From assembly GCF_009766085.1 (NCBI RefSeq), contig NZ_LMUF01000075.1, positions 1-64,000 on the forward strand: a stretch of DNA of 64,000 bases, in the 5' to 3' direction. Each line of letters starts with the position of its first letter. Position 1 is the first letter of the stretch. Positions 25,927-34,744 of this stretch are shown here, piece after piece. The stretch comes from Burkholderia sp. S171. Its GTDB lineage: Bacteria; Pseudomonadota; Gammaproteobacteria; Burkholderiales; Burkholderiaceae. The position numbers were made by a program, and so were the translations under genes. The notes beneath the pieces were generated by a model. It was not told the DNA's origin, ran no database searches, and saw only the letters and a list, made by a program, of their open reading frames with translations.

Positions 25927-27247
25927 GCGGGGTATTTAATGCAGATTTGAATTGAATGGAGACGAGCAGACCGCCGCTTTTCGATTCGGCGAGCGAAACT
26001 TTCGCGTCATGCTGCACCGCGATCCGACGCACGATTGCCAAGCCCAGGCCGCTGCCCGCCACGTCCGTGCGCGCCCGGCTGGCGCCCATTCCCGCCCGAT
26101 AAAACCGGTCGAACACACGCTCGCGTTCATCGGCGGGAATGCCTGGGCCTGTATCTGCTATTTCCACCGTGGGATTGCCGTCTTTCATCTGCAAGCAAAC
26201 GTCCACGCGCCCGCCATCCTGCGTGTATTTCGTGGCGTTATCGATGAGATTGTTGAACATCACGCGCAACGCGTTGCCGTCGCCTGAGATAGTGGCCGGT
26301 TCGCTCGCCTCGATGCCCAGGTCGACACCGCGCTGTTGCGCCACCAGCACCGACCCACCCACGCATTCGTCCAGCAGCGCGTGCAGGTCCACCGGCTTGG
26401 TCTCGCTCTTGCCGTCGGGCTCTGAGCGGGCGAGCGCAAGCAGTTGCTCGGCCAGACGCGTGGCCCGCGTGATACCCGCTTGCAGGTCGTCGAGCGCTTC
26501 CTTGCGCGACGCGTCGTCCTTTGCGCGCGCCACCAGTTGCGACTGGATCTGCACCGCGGCGAGCGGCGTGCGAAGCTCGTGCGCGGCGTCGGCAACGAAC
26601 GCTTTTTGCGTGTCCAGCGCGGTCGCAAGCCGGGCGAGCAGCGCGTTCAAAGCGCGCACAACAGGCACGACTTCTTCCGGCAAACGGTTGTCGGGTAGAG
26701 GTTCCAGCGCTTCGGGATGACGTGTATCGAGCGCGCGCGTCACGCGTTGCAGCGGCTTCAAACCCCGTCCGACGATGATCCATATCGCCATGCCCAGCAG
26801 CGGCAACAGCACCACGAGCGGCCATAAGGTCCGCCACGCCACACCCGCTGCCAGCCGGTTGCGGATGGACAACGGCTGCGCGAGCTGGACGACGTTATCG
26901 CCGACAATAGCGCTGTAAACACGCCATACGCCACGCGGCGTGGCTTCCGTGGAAAAGCCCAGTTCCGCATGCGGCGCCAGCGGCACGCGCGGGTGCGAGT
27001 AATACATGAGCACGCCGTTGCGGTTCCAGATCTGGATCACGACGCCTTCGTCGCTGTCGCTGCGCGATTGCAGCACCGACGAAAACGGTTCCGACGGCAA
27101 CGCGGCCGCAATCTGCTCCAGCTGATAATCGAACAATTCGTTCGCTTCGGCCAGTGCCTGACGATAGATCAGCCAGCCCGCAAACCCCACGCCGACGATC
27201 ACCAGTGCCAGCAGCCAGACCAGCAATTGGCGTCGAATGGAATGCAT
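25922..27247 (-). CDS. Sensor histidine kinase, QseC/PmrB-like
   Basis: Inner-membrane kinase, 441 residues. TM1 at about 8-28, a periplasmic sensor domain, TM2 at about 143-165, HAMP-like linker, then DHp with the H-box FVADAAHELRTPLAAV, N-box NNLIDNATKY, G1 ADTGPGIP and G2 GSGLGLAIV. It overlaps the regulator gene by one base (TGATG). In the family it phosphorylates the OmpR-type partner; signals for QseC/PmrB include metals, acidity or cationic peptides, but the input here is not readable from sequence. Confidence 0.93.
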   Translation of the reverse strand: MHSIRRQLLVWLLALVIVGVGFAGWLIYRQALAEANELFDYQLEQIAAALPSEPFSSVLQSRSDSDEGVVIQIWNRNGVLMYYSHPRVPLAPHAELGFSTEATPRGVWRVYSAIVGDNVVQLAQPLSIRNRLAAGVAWRTLWPLVVLLPLLGMAIWIIVGRGLKPLQRVTRALDTRHPEALEPLPDNRLPEEVVPVVRALNALLARLATALDTQKAFVADAAHELRTPLAAVQIQSQLVARAKDDASRKEALDDLQAGITRATRLAEQLLALARSEPDGKSETKPVDLHALLDECVGGSVLVAQQRGVDLGIEASEPATISGDGNALRVMFNNLIDNATKYTQDGGRVDVCLQMKDGNPTVEIADTGPGIPADERERVFDRFYRAGMGASRARTDVAGSGLGLAIVRRIAVQHDAKVSLAESKSGGLLVSIQFKSALNTPL

Positions 27248-27909
27248 CAGGCTTCCTTCGACACCATGTAACCCAGTCCACGAACGTTGCGGATAAGGTC
27301 GGGCCCCAGCTTTTTACGCAACGAATGGATGTAGACCTCGACTGTGTTGCTGCCGATTTCCTCACCCCATCCGTAGATTTTTTCTTCAAGCTGGCTCTTC
27401 GATAACACCGCGCCCGGCCGTGCCATCAAGGCTTCGAGCAGCGCGAATTCACGGGCGGACAGCGCTACGGCGTTGCCTTCAAGCGTGACCTGGTGGCCTA
27501 CAGGGTCCAGCGTCAACGCGCCGTGGCGGATCAGCGAGTCGCCGCGACCGGCGTGACGCCGGATCAGGGCGCGCATGCGAGCGCCCAGTTCGTCGAGGTC
27601 GAAAGGTTTGACGAGATAGTCGTCGGCGCCGGCATCCAGGCCTTTTACACGGTCGGCAATGGCGTCCCGCGCGGTGACGATCAGCACGGGCAGCGCGTTG
27701 CCTTTTGCTCTCAGGCTTTTGAGGACATCGAGACCGTCGCGTTTTGGCAGGCCCAGGTCAAGCAGCATGAGATCGTAAGGTTCGCCGCCTACCGCCGTCA
27801 GGGCCGCTTCGCCGTCCTGCACCCAGTCCACCGCGAATCCGTCGCTGCGCAGCGCCTTGCGGACGCCTTCCGCAATCATTCTGTCGTCTTCTACCAGTAG
27901 GATTCGCAT
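27247..27909 (-). CDS. OmpR-family response regulator, QseB/PmrA-like
   Basis: 220-residue regulator. The receiver domain has the acidic pocket EDD (7-9), phospho-Asp in LLLDLGLPKRDG (about 51), Thr/Lys switch residues in VTARDA and YLVKPFDLDEL. The C-terminal winged-helix domain ends VEVYIHSLRKKLG...TVRGLGY-like (RNVRGLGYMVSKE). First gene of the regulator-kinase-protease transcript. Three consecutive PmrA-like hexamers lie about 60-90 bases upstream, suggesting autoregulation. Confidence 0.94.
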   Translation of the reverse strand: MRILLVEDDRMIAEGVRKALRSDGFAVDWVQDGEAALTAVGGEPYDLMLLDLGLPKRDGLDVLKSLRAKGNALPVLIVTARDAIADRVKGLDAGADDYLVKPFDLDELGARMRALIRRHAGRGDSLIRHGALTLDPVGHQVTLEGNAVALSAREFALLEALMARPGAVLSKSQLEEKIYGWGEEIGSNTVEVYIHSLRKKLGPDLIRNVRGLGYMVSKEA

Positions 27910-27969
27910 CGGTTTGGGTCACGGCTTGTCTTGGCTTTGCAGCCCGGATGATCATTCTAGCCGGGACGC

Positions 27970-27997
27970 GTTAAGGCGGGCTTAAAGGGGCCTTAAG
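27970..27997 (-). promoter_or_regulatory. Triple PmrA/QseB-type box upstream of the response-regulator gene
   Basis: Three hexamers GTTAAG, CTTAAA and CTTAAG each separated by exactly 5 bases (27970-27975, 27981-27986, 27992-27997). On the minus strand this reads CTTAAG-N5-TTTAAG-N5-CTTAAC, fitting the PmrA box twice in tandem. Confidence 0.7.
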
Positions 27998-28027
27998 ACC
28001 AAGAGACGCGGTTTCCCTCGTTTTGCT

Positions 28028-29050
28028 TCAACGTCCCGCACTAAATCCGCCGAAGAACGCCTGCGCATTGGCCTCAAGCGTATCGATGTGATACCCGCCC
28101 TCCTGCACGATCAACGTCGGCAACTTTAGCTCGCCGATCGCGCTGCCCAGCCTGCCGAATCCTTCGGTTGTCACCGCGACCATCGACTGCGGATCGTCCT
28201 TGTAGATATCAAAGCCCAGCGCCAGCACCAGAACGTCGGGCTGGAAACGCTCAAGCACGCGCGCGGCGGTATCGAGGCGATCGAAAAACACGTCCTCCGA
28301 TGAACCATGCGGCATCGGCAAATTCACGTTGTAACCCTCGCCGGCCGCCTCGCCCCGCTCGTCGTCAAAGCCGGCCACGACCGGGTAGAAGTTCGTCGGA
28401 TCGCCGTGAATGGATACATACAGGACGTCGCTGCGGTCGTAAAAAATTTCCTGTATGCCCTGACCGTGGTGCATGTCGGTATCGAGGACAGCTACGCGGC
28501 TGTACTTTTCACGAAGCGCCTGCGCCGCGATTGCCGCGTTGTTCAGGTAGCAGAAACCGCCTGCTGCTTCAGCACGCGCATGATGTCCCGGCGGCCGGCA
28601 CAACGCGTACGCCTCGCGTGCGCCGTCCAAAATCGCGTGCGCTCCGCCGAGCGCGCTTTGCGCCGACCAGTAGGCCGATTCGTATGTGTCAGGGCCGACC
28701 GGGCAACTGCCATCGGCGAGATAACGCGCTGCTTGTCCCAGCACGCCGCGCAACGGATTGTTCTCACGGATGTATACATTCGACATCACTTCGTCGCCCC
28801 ATTCGGCCGGCACTTTCTTCCACTCGCGATGTGCCTCCTCAAGGAAGCGCACGTAGTTCATGCCGTGCACCGCGGCGAGCGGCGCGGTGCCAAAGTCAGC
28901 GGGTTCGCGGACATCGAAGCCCAGTGCCTTCGACGCCTCGACCAGCCGCAATGCGCGCTCAGGAATCTCCTGCGGCGTGCGCATCTGACCACGCGAAAGG
29001 TACGTGCGCGGATGATGCTTGAGTTGCGAGGGGTGAAAGTAAGTCAGCAT
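28028..29050 (-). CDS. HDAC-like deacylase (acetylpolyamine amidohydrolase-like)
   Basis: Arginase/deacetylase-fold zinc hydrolase, 340 residues, close to the acetylpolyamine amidohydrolase size. Visible active-site parts: RPPGHHA (His156/His157), DTDMHHGQGIQ (Asp192 and His194 as metal ligands), LALGFDIYKDDP (third metal Asp) and the C-terminal QEGGYHID Tyr. It would remove acyl groups from N-acylated small molecules in the cytoplasm. It lies 13 bases after the M20 amidohydrolase gene, so the two probably act in one catabolic route. Confidence 0.88.
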   Translation of the reverse strand: MLTYFHPSQLKHHPRTYLSRGQMRTPQEIPERALRLVEASKALGFDVREPADFGTAPLAAVHGMNYVRFLEEAHREWKKVPAEWGDEVMSNVYIRENNPLRGVLGQAARYLADGSCPVGPDTYESAYWSAQSALGGAHAILDGAREAYALCRPPGHHARAEAAGGFCYLNNAAIAAQALREKYSRVAVLDTDMHHGQGIQEIFYDRSDVLYVSIHGDPTNFYPVVAGFDDERGEAAGEGYNVNLPMPHGSSEDVFFDRLDTAARVLERFQPDVLVLALGFDIYKDDPQSMVAVTTEGFGRLGSAIGELKLPTLIVQEGGYHIDTLEANAQAFFGGFSAGR

Positions 29051-29063
29051 TATCGGATCCTAT

Positions 29064-30308
29064 TTATGCTTCAACCGTCGCGCTGATTACCGCGCGCGCC
29101 AGTACCGCATTGATCAAAACATTCGCGCCGCATGTGACGTCTTCGGGGAGCGCGTCCTCGGCTTCGTTGTGCGACAGGCCATCTACGCACGGGATGAAAA
29201 CCATGGCCGTGGGCACGTGCCGCGCGAGGTGGATCGCGTCGTGACCCGCGCCGCTGACAATGCGCTCATACGCATAGCCCAAGCCTTTCGTAGCTTCTTC
29301 AACCAGGTCTACGCAGGCGAAATCAAATGGCGTGGCGGGGCTTTTCCAGTACGTTGCGATGTCGGCTTCAAGGCCTCGTTGCGCAGCGATCTTTCCGAAG
29401 GCCGTGCGGACTTCGTGTTCCATCGCGTCGATTTGCGTATCGTCGGGATGACGCAGGTCGACGGTGAAAGCCACGCGCCCTGCAATAGTGTTACGCGATG
29501 AATTCGGCACGTCGACCTGACCAATCGTGACCAGGCCGAGTGGCGCGAAACGCTGCGCGATAGCTTCAAGTTCAAGCGCCATCGCCGCACTCGCAAACAA
29601 CGCATCCTTCCGATAAGGCATCGGCGTCGTGCCAGCGTGCGCAGCAACGCCCGTTACGTCGACGTCAAGCCAGCGGATCGCCTGGCCGCCAGTGACCACG
29701 CCGATAGGATGGCCGTGACTCTCCAGGATTGGCCCTTGTTCGATATGCGCTTCGAAATACGAATCGACGTTTTCAACGCCGAGTCCGCGCGCTCCTGCGC
29801 AACCGATTTCGTTCAGCGCCTCGCGCAAGGTCACGCCCTCTGCGTCCCTCGTCTGCAATGCGGTTTCCAATGGCGTCGCGCCGACAAACACCGCCGAGCC
29901 CAGCATGGCCGGCGTGAAGCGCGCGCCCTCTTCGTTCGTCCACGAAACAATCTCGATGGGCTTCTCCGTCAACACGCGGTGATCGTTCAACGTGCGCACC
30001 ACCTCGAGCGCAGCCAGAACGCCGTAGACGCCATCGAAGCGACCGCCTTCCGGCTGCGTATCCAGATGACTACCGATCACCACCGGTTTCGCATTCGCAT
30101 CCGAGCCTTCACGACGCGCGAACACGTTGCCGACTTCATCGGTGCGCACCGACATTCCCGCTTCGCTGCAACACGCAGCGAATAACGCGCGCCCTCGGCG
30201 GTCTTCTTCCGTCAGTGCAAGGCGACGTACGCCGCCTTTCGGCGTCGCGCCGATTGTTGCCATCGCCATCAAGCTCGCCCACAGGCGCGGGCCGTCGATC
30301 TTCAACAT
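29064..30308 (-). CDS. M20-family Zn-dependent amidohydrolase (N-carbamoyl-L-amino-acid hydrolase / allantoate amidohydrolase-like)
   Basis: 414-residue dinuclear-metal hydrolase. Ligand motifs: GSHLDTQPEGGRFDGVYGVL (His, Asp), SWTNEEGARF (Glu-Glu), HIEQGP (His) and the C-terminal GLSHNEAEDA (His). GAGHDAIHLAR is the usual substrate-binding block of the AllC/HyuC group. It hydrolyses N-carbamoyl or ureido substrates; which one cannot be told. The start at 30308 is preceded by AGAGG and gives the family start MLKIDGPRLWASL; the longer frame overlaps the transporter gene. Confidence 0.9.
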   Translation of the reverse strand: MLKIDGPRLWASLMAMATIGATPKGGVRRLALTEEDRRGRALFAACCSEAGMSVRTDEVGNVFARREGSDANAKPVVIGSHLDTQPEGGRFDGVYGVLAALEVVRTLNDHRVLTEKPIEIVSWTNEEGARFTPAMLGSAVFVGATPLETALQTRDAEGVTLREALNEIGCAGARGLGVENVDSYFEAHIEQGPILESHGHPIGVVTGGQAIRWLDVDVTGVAAHAGTTPMPYRKDALFASAAMALELEAIAQRFAPLGLVTIGQVDVPNSSRNTIAGRVAFTVDLRHPDDTQIDAMEHEVRTAFGKIAAQRGLEADIATYWKSPATPFDFACVDLVEEATKGLGYAYERIVSGAGHDAIHLARHVPTAMVFIPCVDGLSHNEAEDALPEDVTCGANVLINAVLARAVISATVEA

Positions 30309-30327
30309 GCTTCGGTATCCTCTTAAT

Positions 30328-31638
30328 TCAGCGAGCAGCCAGTGCTTCCGGGGCATCGGCGCGACGATGTTTCAACGCATCGAGTGCGACGATCGACAGG
30401 AGCGAAATCCCGGCGAGGCACGTGTAAAACACCGCCAGCGGCCACCATTGCCCCGTGAATTTGTGCGCAAGCCAGGTGCCCACGAGCGGCGTCAGGCCGC
30501 CCGCAATCGCGCCGCAGACCTGATAAGAAATCGAGATCGCGGAGTAACGCACACGCACCGGAAACACACCGCTGACAAATCCCGCGATGACCGAATAAAA
30601 GCTCGCCATGCAGACCACGGCAATCGCGATGCCGATAATCATCGACACCATGTTGCCGCTCTGCACGAGGATAAACATGGGATACGGCGAGATCATCGCG
30701 CACAGGGCGGTGAGCTTCAGGAAGCGCGCACCGCCGATCTTTTCGGCGAGCAACGCGGCCAGCGGCTGGGTAAGGAACTGGATGATCGCGACGGCAAACA
30801 GGCAATCGAGAATCAGCGATTTCGTCACGCCCACATACTGCGTGGTGTACGAAATCATGAAGGTATTGGTGAAATAGACGCCGGCAATACCAATCGTATT
30901 CGCCCCTATACAGAACGCGACCAGCGCGCCCGATGAGCGGAACACTTCGGCAATCGGCAACTCCACCGTGCGCTTGGACAACTTCTCGCGCTCGAATTCC
31001 GGTGACTCGTTCACGCCCATGCGGATCAGGATGCCGACCACGAGCAACACCGCGCTGATCAAAAACGGCAGACGCCAGCCCCACGCGATGAACTCGTCAT
31101 GCGGCATCGACGTCACCGCGCGAAACGCGATCAGCGACAGAATCAGCCCGGCCGGACTGCCGAGTTGCGCGAACGACGCGAAAAATGTGCGTCGTCCCGT
31201 GGGTGCATGTTCAGCCGCCATCAACACCGCCCCGCCCCATTCTCCGCCAACGGCAATGCCCTGCACCACGCGCAGCAGCACGAGCAACACCGGCGCAAGC
31301 AGGCCGACCTTCGAATAAGCGGGCAGCAAGCCGACGCATACGGTCGCCACGCCCATCATCATCAGCGTGGTCATCAGCGCTTTCTTACGGCCGATCTTGT
31401 CGCCGAGGTGACCGAAGATCACACCGCCCAACGGTCGCGCGAAGAACCCGACGGCGAACGTGGCGAACGACGCCATCGTGCTGATGAACGGATCATGCGA
31501 CGGGAAATACAGCTCGCCGAACACGAGCGCAGCGGCGGTCGCGTAGATATAAAAGTCGTACCACTCGATCATCGTGCCGATGAAAGCGGCGGTCGCCGCG
31601 CGCACGGGCTGGCGAGTCGGACTGGATGCTGGGGTCAC
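30328..31638 (-). CDS. MFS transporter, metabolite:H+ symporter (MHS) family
   Basis: 436 residues, 12 membrane spans. The MHS signature is clear: FIGTMIEWYDFYIYATAAALVF at TM1 and FFARPLGGVIFGHLGDKIGRKKAL between TM2 and TM3. The subfamily carries organic acids (shikimate, 2-oxoglutarate, benzoates) and related compounds. First gene of an operon with the M20 amidohydrolase (19-base gap) and the HDAC-like deacylase, which suggests uptake of their substrate. Divergent from a LysR gene. Confidence 0.92.
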   Translation of the reverse strand: MTPASSPTRQPVRAATAAFIGTMIEWYDFYIYATAAALVFGELYFPSHDPFISTMASFATFAVGFFARPLGGVIFGHLGDKIGRKKALMTTLMMMGVATVCVGLLPAYSKVGLLAPVLLVLLRVVQGIAVGGEWGGAVLMAAEHAPTGRRTFFASFAQLGSPAGLILSLIAFRAVTSMPHDEFIAWGWRLPFLISAVLLVVGILIRMGVNESPEFEREKLSKRTVELPIAEVFRSSGALVAFCIGANTIGIAGVYFTNTFMISYTTQYVGVTKSLILDCLFAVAIIQFLTQPLAALLAEKIGGARFLKLTALCAMISPYPMFILVQSGNMVSMIIGIAIAVVCMASFYSVIAGFVSGVFPVRVRYSAISISYQVCGAIAGGLTPLVGTWLAHKFTGQWWPLAVFYTCLAGISLLSIVALDALKHRRADAPEALAAR

Positions 31639-31700
31639 GGTGGCTCCTGATTCGCTTGTTTTAATGCATGGTCAGGGCGTTTTATCGCCAGCCATAAAAC

Positions 31701-31746
31701 ATTAGTCCAATTTCGATTTATTATTCGCCATATAAGTTTGGCTAAT
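31701..31746. promoter_or_regulatory. Candidate LysR-type operator in the divergent region
   Basis: ATTAGTCCAA (31701-31710) and TTGGCTAAT (31738-31746) form an interrupted inverted repeat (one extra base in the left arm) in the AT-rich 125 bases between the transporter and regulator genes. Position and symmetry fit a LysR-family site. Confidence 0.45.
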
Positions 31747-31763
31747 ACCTTGGACATTCCCCC

Positions 31764-32732
31764 ATGACTCAACGGCGTGTGGATATCGCGCGGTTCCTGA
31801 ACGACCGGCTCGACTGGAACCTGCTGCGAACTTTTCTGGTCATCATGCAGGAGCGCAGCGTGAGCCGCGCCGCCGCGCGCCTGCATCTGACGCAACCGGC
31901 GGTGAGCCAGGCGCTCAAGCGCCTGGAAGACACGCTCGGGCGCAACCTGATCCAGCGCCGCGGCCCGCACTTCGAGCCAACGCACGCGGGCGAAGAGGTG
32001 TACCGGATCGCAAGCGATATCTACGGGCACATGTCACGGCTCGAAACCGAGCTCGATGACCGCAGCGAAGACATCACCGGTTCGATCAGGCTGCTCACGG
32101 TGAGCCGCATCGATTCAGGCGTGTACGACGAGTTTCTCGGCGAATTCCACCGGACTTATCCGCGTATCGACTTGCATATCGAAGTCATGCGTTCCTCGGA
32201 CATCATTTCGTCGCTGCTGCAAAAGACCGCGACAGCGGGCTTAAGCTTGTGCCGCACGCCCATCGATAAACTCGAGCAGCGTTGCTTTCTGCGCCAGCGA
32301 TATGCCATTTTTTGTGGCCGGTACCATCGCCTGTTTGGACGGCATGGACTGAGCATGGAAGATTTGCTCGCGGAGAATTTCGTGTCATTCACGAGCGATC
32401 AAATTGGCGACAGCTTGTCGCCGCTGACCGTTTTTCGCGACCAGCGCGGGTTCACGGGACGGATCGTGGCGGCATCGCCCAGTCTGGACGAAGTGCGGCG
32501 GCTGATCTTCGCGGGATATGGCATCGGTTGCCTGCCCGAGCACATTGTCCGCGACGACCTTTCGCAGCAGCGCCTGTGGCGTTTGCCGCCCGAAGAAGGT
32601 CTGGTCGATGTCGACGTCGATCTGCTGTGGCATCGCGGACGCAAGATGAACGCGGCGGAGCAGGCGTTCCTTGACGGCATGGAGCGCACGATGCAGCGCT
32701 ATTCACTGCCCGAACGGCTCGCCCCGCGCTGA
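31764..32732 (+). CDS. LysR-family transcriptional regulator
   Basis: 322 residues. N-terminal winged HTH (about 17-75): LRTFLVIMQERSVSRAAARLHLTQPAVSQALKRLE. The effector domain follows (ITGSIRLLTVSRIDSG onward). It is transcribed away from the MFS-amidohydrolase-deacylase operon, so it most likely controls that operon; the coinducer would be the pathway substrate or product. Confidence 0.92.
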   Translation: MTQRRVDIARFLNDRLDWNLLRTFLVIMQERSVSRAAARLHLTQPAVSQALKRLEDTLGRNLIQRRGPHFEPTHAGEEVYRIASDIYGHMSRLETELDDRSEDITGSIRLLTVSRIDSGVYDEFLGEFHRTYPRIDLHIEVMRSSDIISSLLQKTATAGLSLCRTPIDKLEQRCFLRQRYAIFCGRYHRLFGRHGLSMEDLLAENFVSFTSDQIGDSLSPLTVFRDQRGFTGRIVAASPSLDEVRRLIFAGYGIGCLPEHIVRDDLSQQRLWRLPPEEGLVDVDVDLLWHRGRKMNAAEQAFLDGMERTMQRYSLPERLAPR

Positions 32733-32898
32733 GCCCCAGGCGGAATGCCGGTGCCAAAGCCGCGCACCCGCTGCCGGTTGAAAGCCCGCAAACCTTAAAC
32801 CGTAAGCAGAACCCCCATACAATAGCCGCACCGCTTGGGGCACCCTCGCCCTGCAATCCGCAAAACCGCATCACATCACCCCATCACGATCCGACCAC

Positions 32899-34497
32899 AT
32901 GTATAGAGCAGCCTTTCTGAACAGGAAAAACCCACTTGCCAAACATTGGCGCACAGCCACGACCCTGGTTATAGCCGCAGCCACTTTCACCTTCGCGATG
33001 AACACGCCTGCCGAGGCACGCGGCGGTGGCGGCTCAAAGTCGGAAGCACAGAAACCCACGCCGAAGCACGCAACGGCGAAAAAGTCGAAGATCCAGCGCG
33101 TTGTTGTCCCGGCCGGTCCGCTTCCGGCCACGGTCATGGCGGCGCTTGCACGCGCCCACGTGCCGATTTCATCGATGAGCGTGGTGGTCGAGCGGATCGG
33201 CAGCGGCGGCGTGCCCCTCGTCGCGATCAACGCCAACGAGCCGATGATGCCCGCCTCGACCATGAAGCTGGTCACCACGTACTCGGGCTTGTCGTTATTG
33301 GGTCCGGATTACCGCTGGAAAACCACGGCCTACGCCGACGGTGAAGTCGATGCAAGCGGCGTCCTTCACGGCAACTTGTACATCCAGGGCACGGGCGACC
33401 CGAAACTCGTGCCGGAAGAACTCATCGACCTGGTGGACCAGATCCGCCGCAACGGCATCACGGGCATTGATGGTGCGCTGGTGCTCGACAAACGCTACTT
33501 CGATACCTCCACGCGCGATCTCCCCGCCTTCGACGCCGACGAAAGCGCGCCCTACAACGTCGGCCCGGACCCGCTGCTGTATGCGTTCAAGTCGCTGTCG
33601 TTCACGTTGACGCCGAGCCCGGACGGCCAGGTTGCAATCGATGTCCTGCCGCAACTCGCGCAGTTGCAAATCGACAACGAACTCAAGGTTACGCGCGGCG
33701 CGTGCGCAGGCTCACTGCCGGCGGCATCGCCGAGCGTGGCGCAAACCACGGGCGGTTTTGTGCAGGCGTCGTTTATCGGCGACTATCCGCTGCGCTGCGG
33801 CCCGCGGACCATCAACGTTGCCGCGCTCGACCACTCCACTTTCTTTGCAGGCGGCTTCCTCGCGCTGTGGAAACAGGCTGGTGGCACATTCAACGGCACC
33901 ACCCGCGAAGGCCCGACGCCGGTCAGCGCGCGGCTGGTCGGCACGCACCGCAGCCCGGTGCTGTCGGATATCGTTCGCGACATCAACAAGTTCAGCAACA
34001 ACGTGATGGCGCGCAACCTGTTCCTGACCATCGGCGCCGCGATGGGCAAACCGCCGGCGACGACCCAGAAATCATCGGCGGCGATCGAGGCGTTCCTGCA
34101 TCGCAGCGCGCTGCCCATGACCAACCTTTACCTCGATAACGGCTCCGGGCTGTCGCGCGAAGAACACATTACGGCGCAATCGCTCGCCGACTTGCTGGTG
34201 GCGGCAAATTCGAGCCCGGTGGCGCAGGTTTTCATCGAGTCGCTGCCTATTGCGGGCGTGGACGGCACCATGCGCAACCGGCTCACGAACGCGGGCGCGG
34301 GCGGCAATGCCCATATCAAGACGGGCACGCTGCGTGACGTGCGGGCCATCGCCGGCTACGTGGGCGCGGAGAACGGCGAGAGCTACGTGGTGGTCAGTTT
34401 TATCAACGATCCACGCGCCGAAGCGGCGCGGGCGGCGCATGACGCGCTGCTCGAGTGGGTGTATGAAGGCGCGCGCCGCACGGGAGCAACGGAGTAA
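32899..34497 (+). CDS. dacB: D-alanyl-D-alanine carboxypeptidase/endopeptidase PBP4 (peptidase S13)
   Basis: Periplasmic class C penicillin-binding protein of 532 residues. Signal peptide with cleavage after PAEA (about residue 40), then a Gly/Lys-rich linker. Catalytic motifs: SxxK as PASTMKL (Ser120, Lys123), SxN as FSNNVMARNLF, and KTG as HIKTGTLRDV. Family-typical ASTMKLVTTYSGLSLLGPDYRWKT is present. It trims and cleaves peptidoglycan cross-links. Monocistronic by its context. Confidence 0.95.
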   Translation: MYRAAFLNRKNPLAKHWRTATTLVIAAATFTFAMNTPAEARGGGGSKSEAQKPTPKHATAKKSKIQRVVVPAGPLPATVMAALARAHVPISSMSVVVERIGSGGVPLVAINANEPMMPASTMKLVTTYSGLSLLGPDYRWKTTAYADGEVDASGVLHGNLYIQGTGDPKLVPEELIDLVDQIRRNGITGIDGALVLDKRYFDTSTRDLPAFDADESAPYNVGPDPLLYAFKSLSFTLTPSPDGQVAIDVLPQLAQLQIDNELKVTRGACAGSLPAASPSVAQTTGGFVQASFIGDYPLRCGPRTINVAALDHSTFFAGGFLALWKQAGGTFNGTTREGPTPVSARLVGTHRSPVLSDIVRDINKFSNNVMARNLFLTIGAAMGKPPATTQKSSAAIEAFLHRSALPMTNLYLDNGSGLSREEHITAQSLADLLVAANSSPVAQVFIESLPIAGVDGTMRNRLTNAGAGGNAHIKTGTLRDVRAIAGYVGAENGESYVVVSFINDPRAEAARAAHDALLEWVYEGARRTGATE

Positions 34498-34616
34498 AAC
34501 GGTCCGTCATCGACTTAGAACCCGAGGATGCGCGCTCTGCAAGCACAGGCAAACCCTCGTAGGAAACAATCTCAAATCCTCCTAAAGATTCGGTAAGCTA
34601 TCGCCACGCCAAGCCG

Positions 34617-34648
34617 ACGACACGCATTGTCCGCAGTGCGTGTCGTTT
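34617..34648. terminator. Probable terminator hairpin after dacB
   Basis: ACGACACGCA (34617-34626) pairs perfectly with TGCGTGTCGT (34637-34646) around a 10-base loop, ending in only three T residues. It lies 120 bases after dacB and about 100 bases before the lipoprotein gene. The short T-run lowers confidence. Confidence 0.55.
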
Positions 34649-34744
34649 GAAGCCAACGCCCAAGCGGAACGCGAGCCGACAGCAACCTCGAAGCGGCGTG
34701 CAGACCACATGACGAGATCAACGAGGAACGAGGAGATGAAGTCG

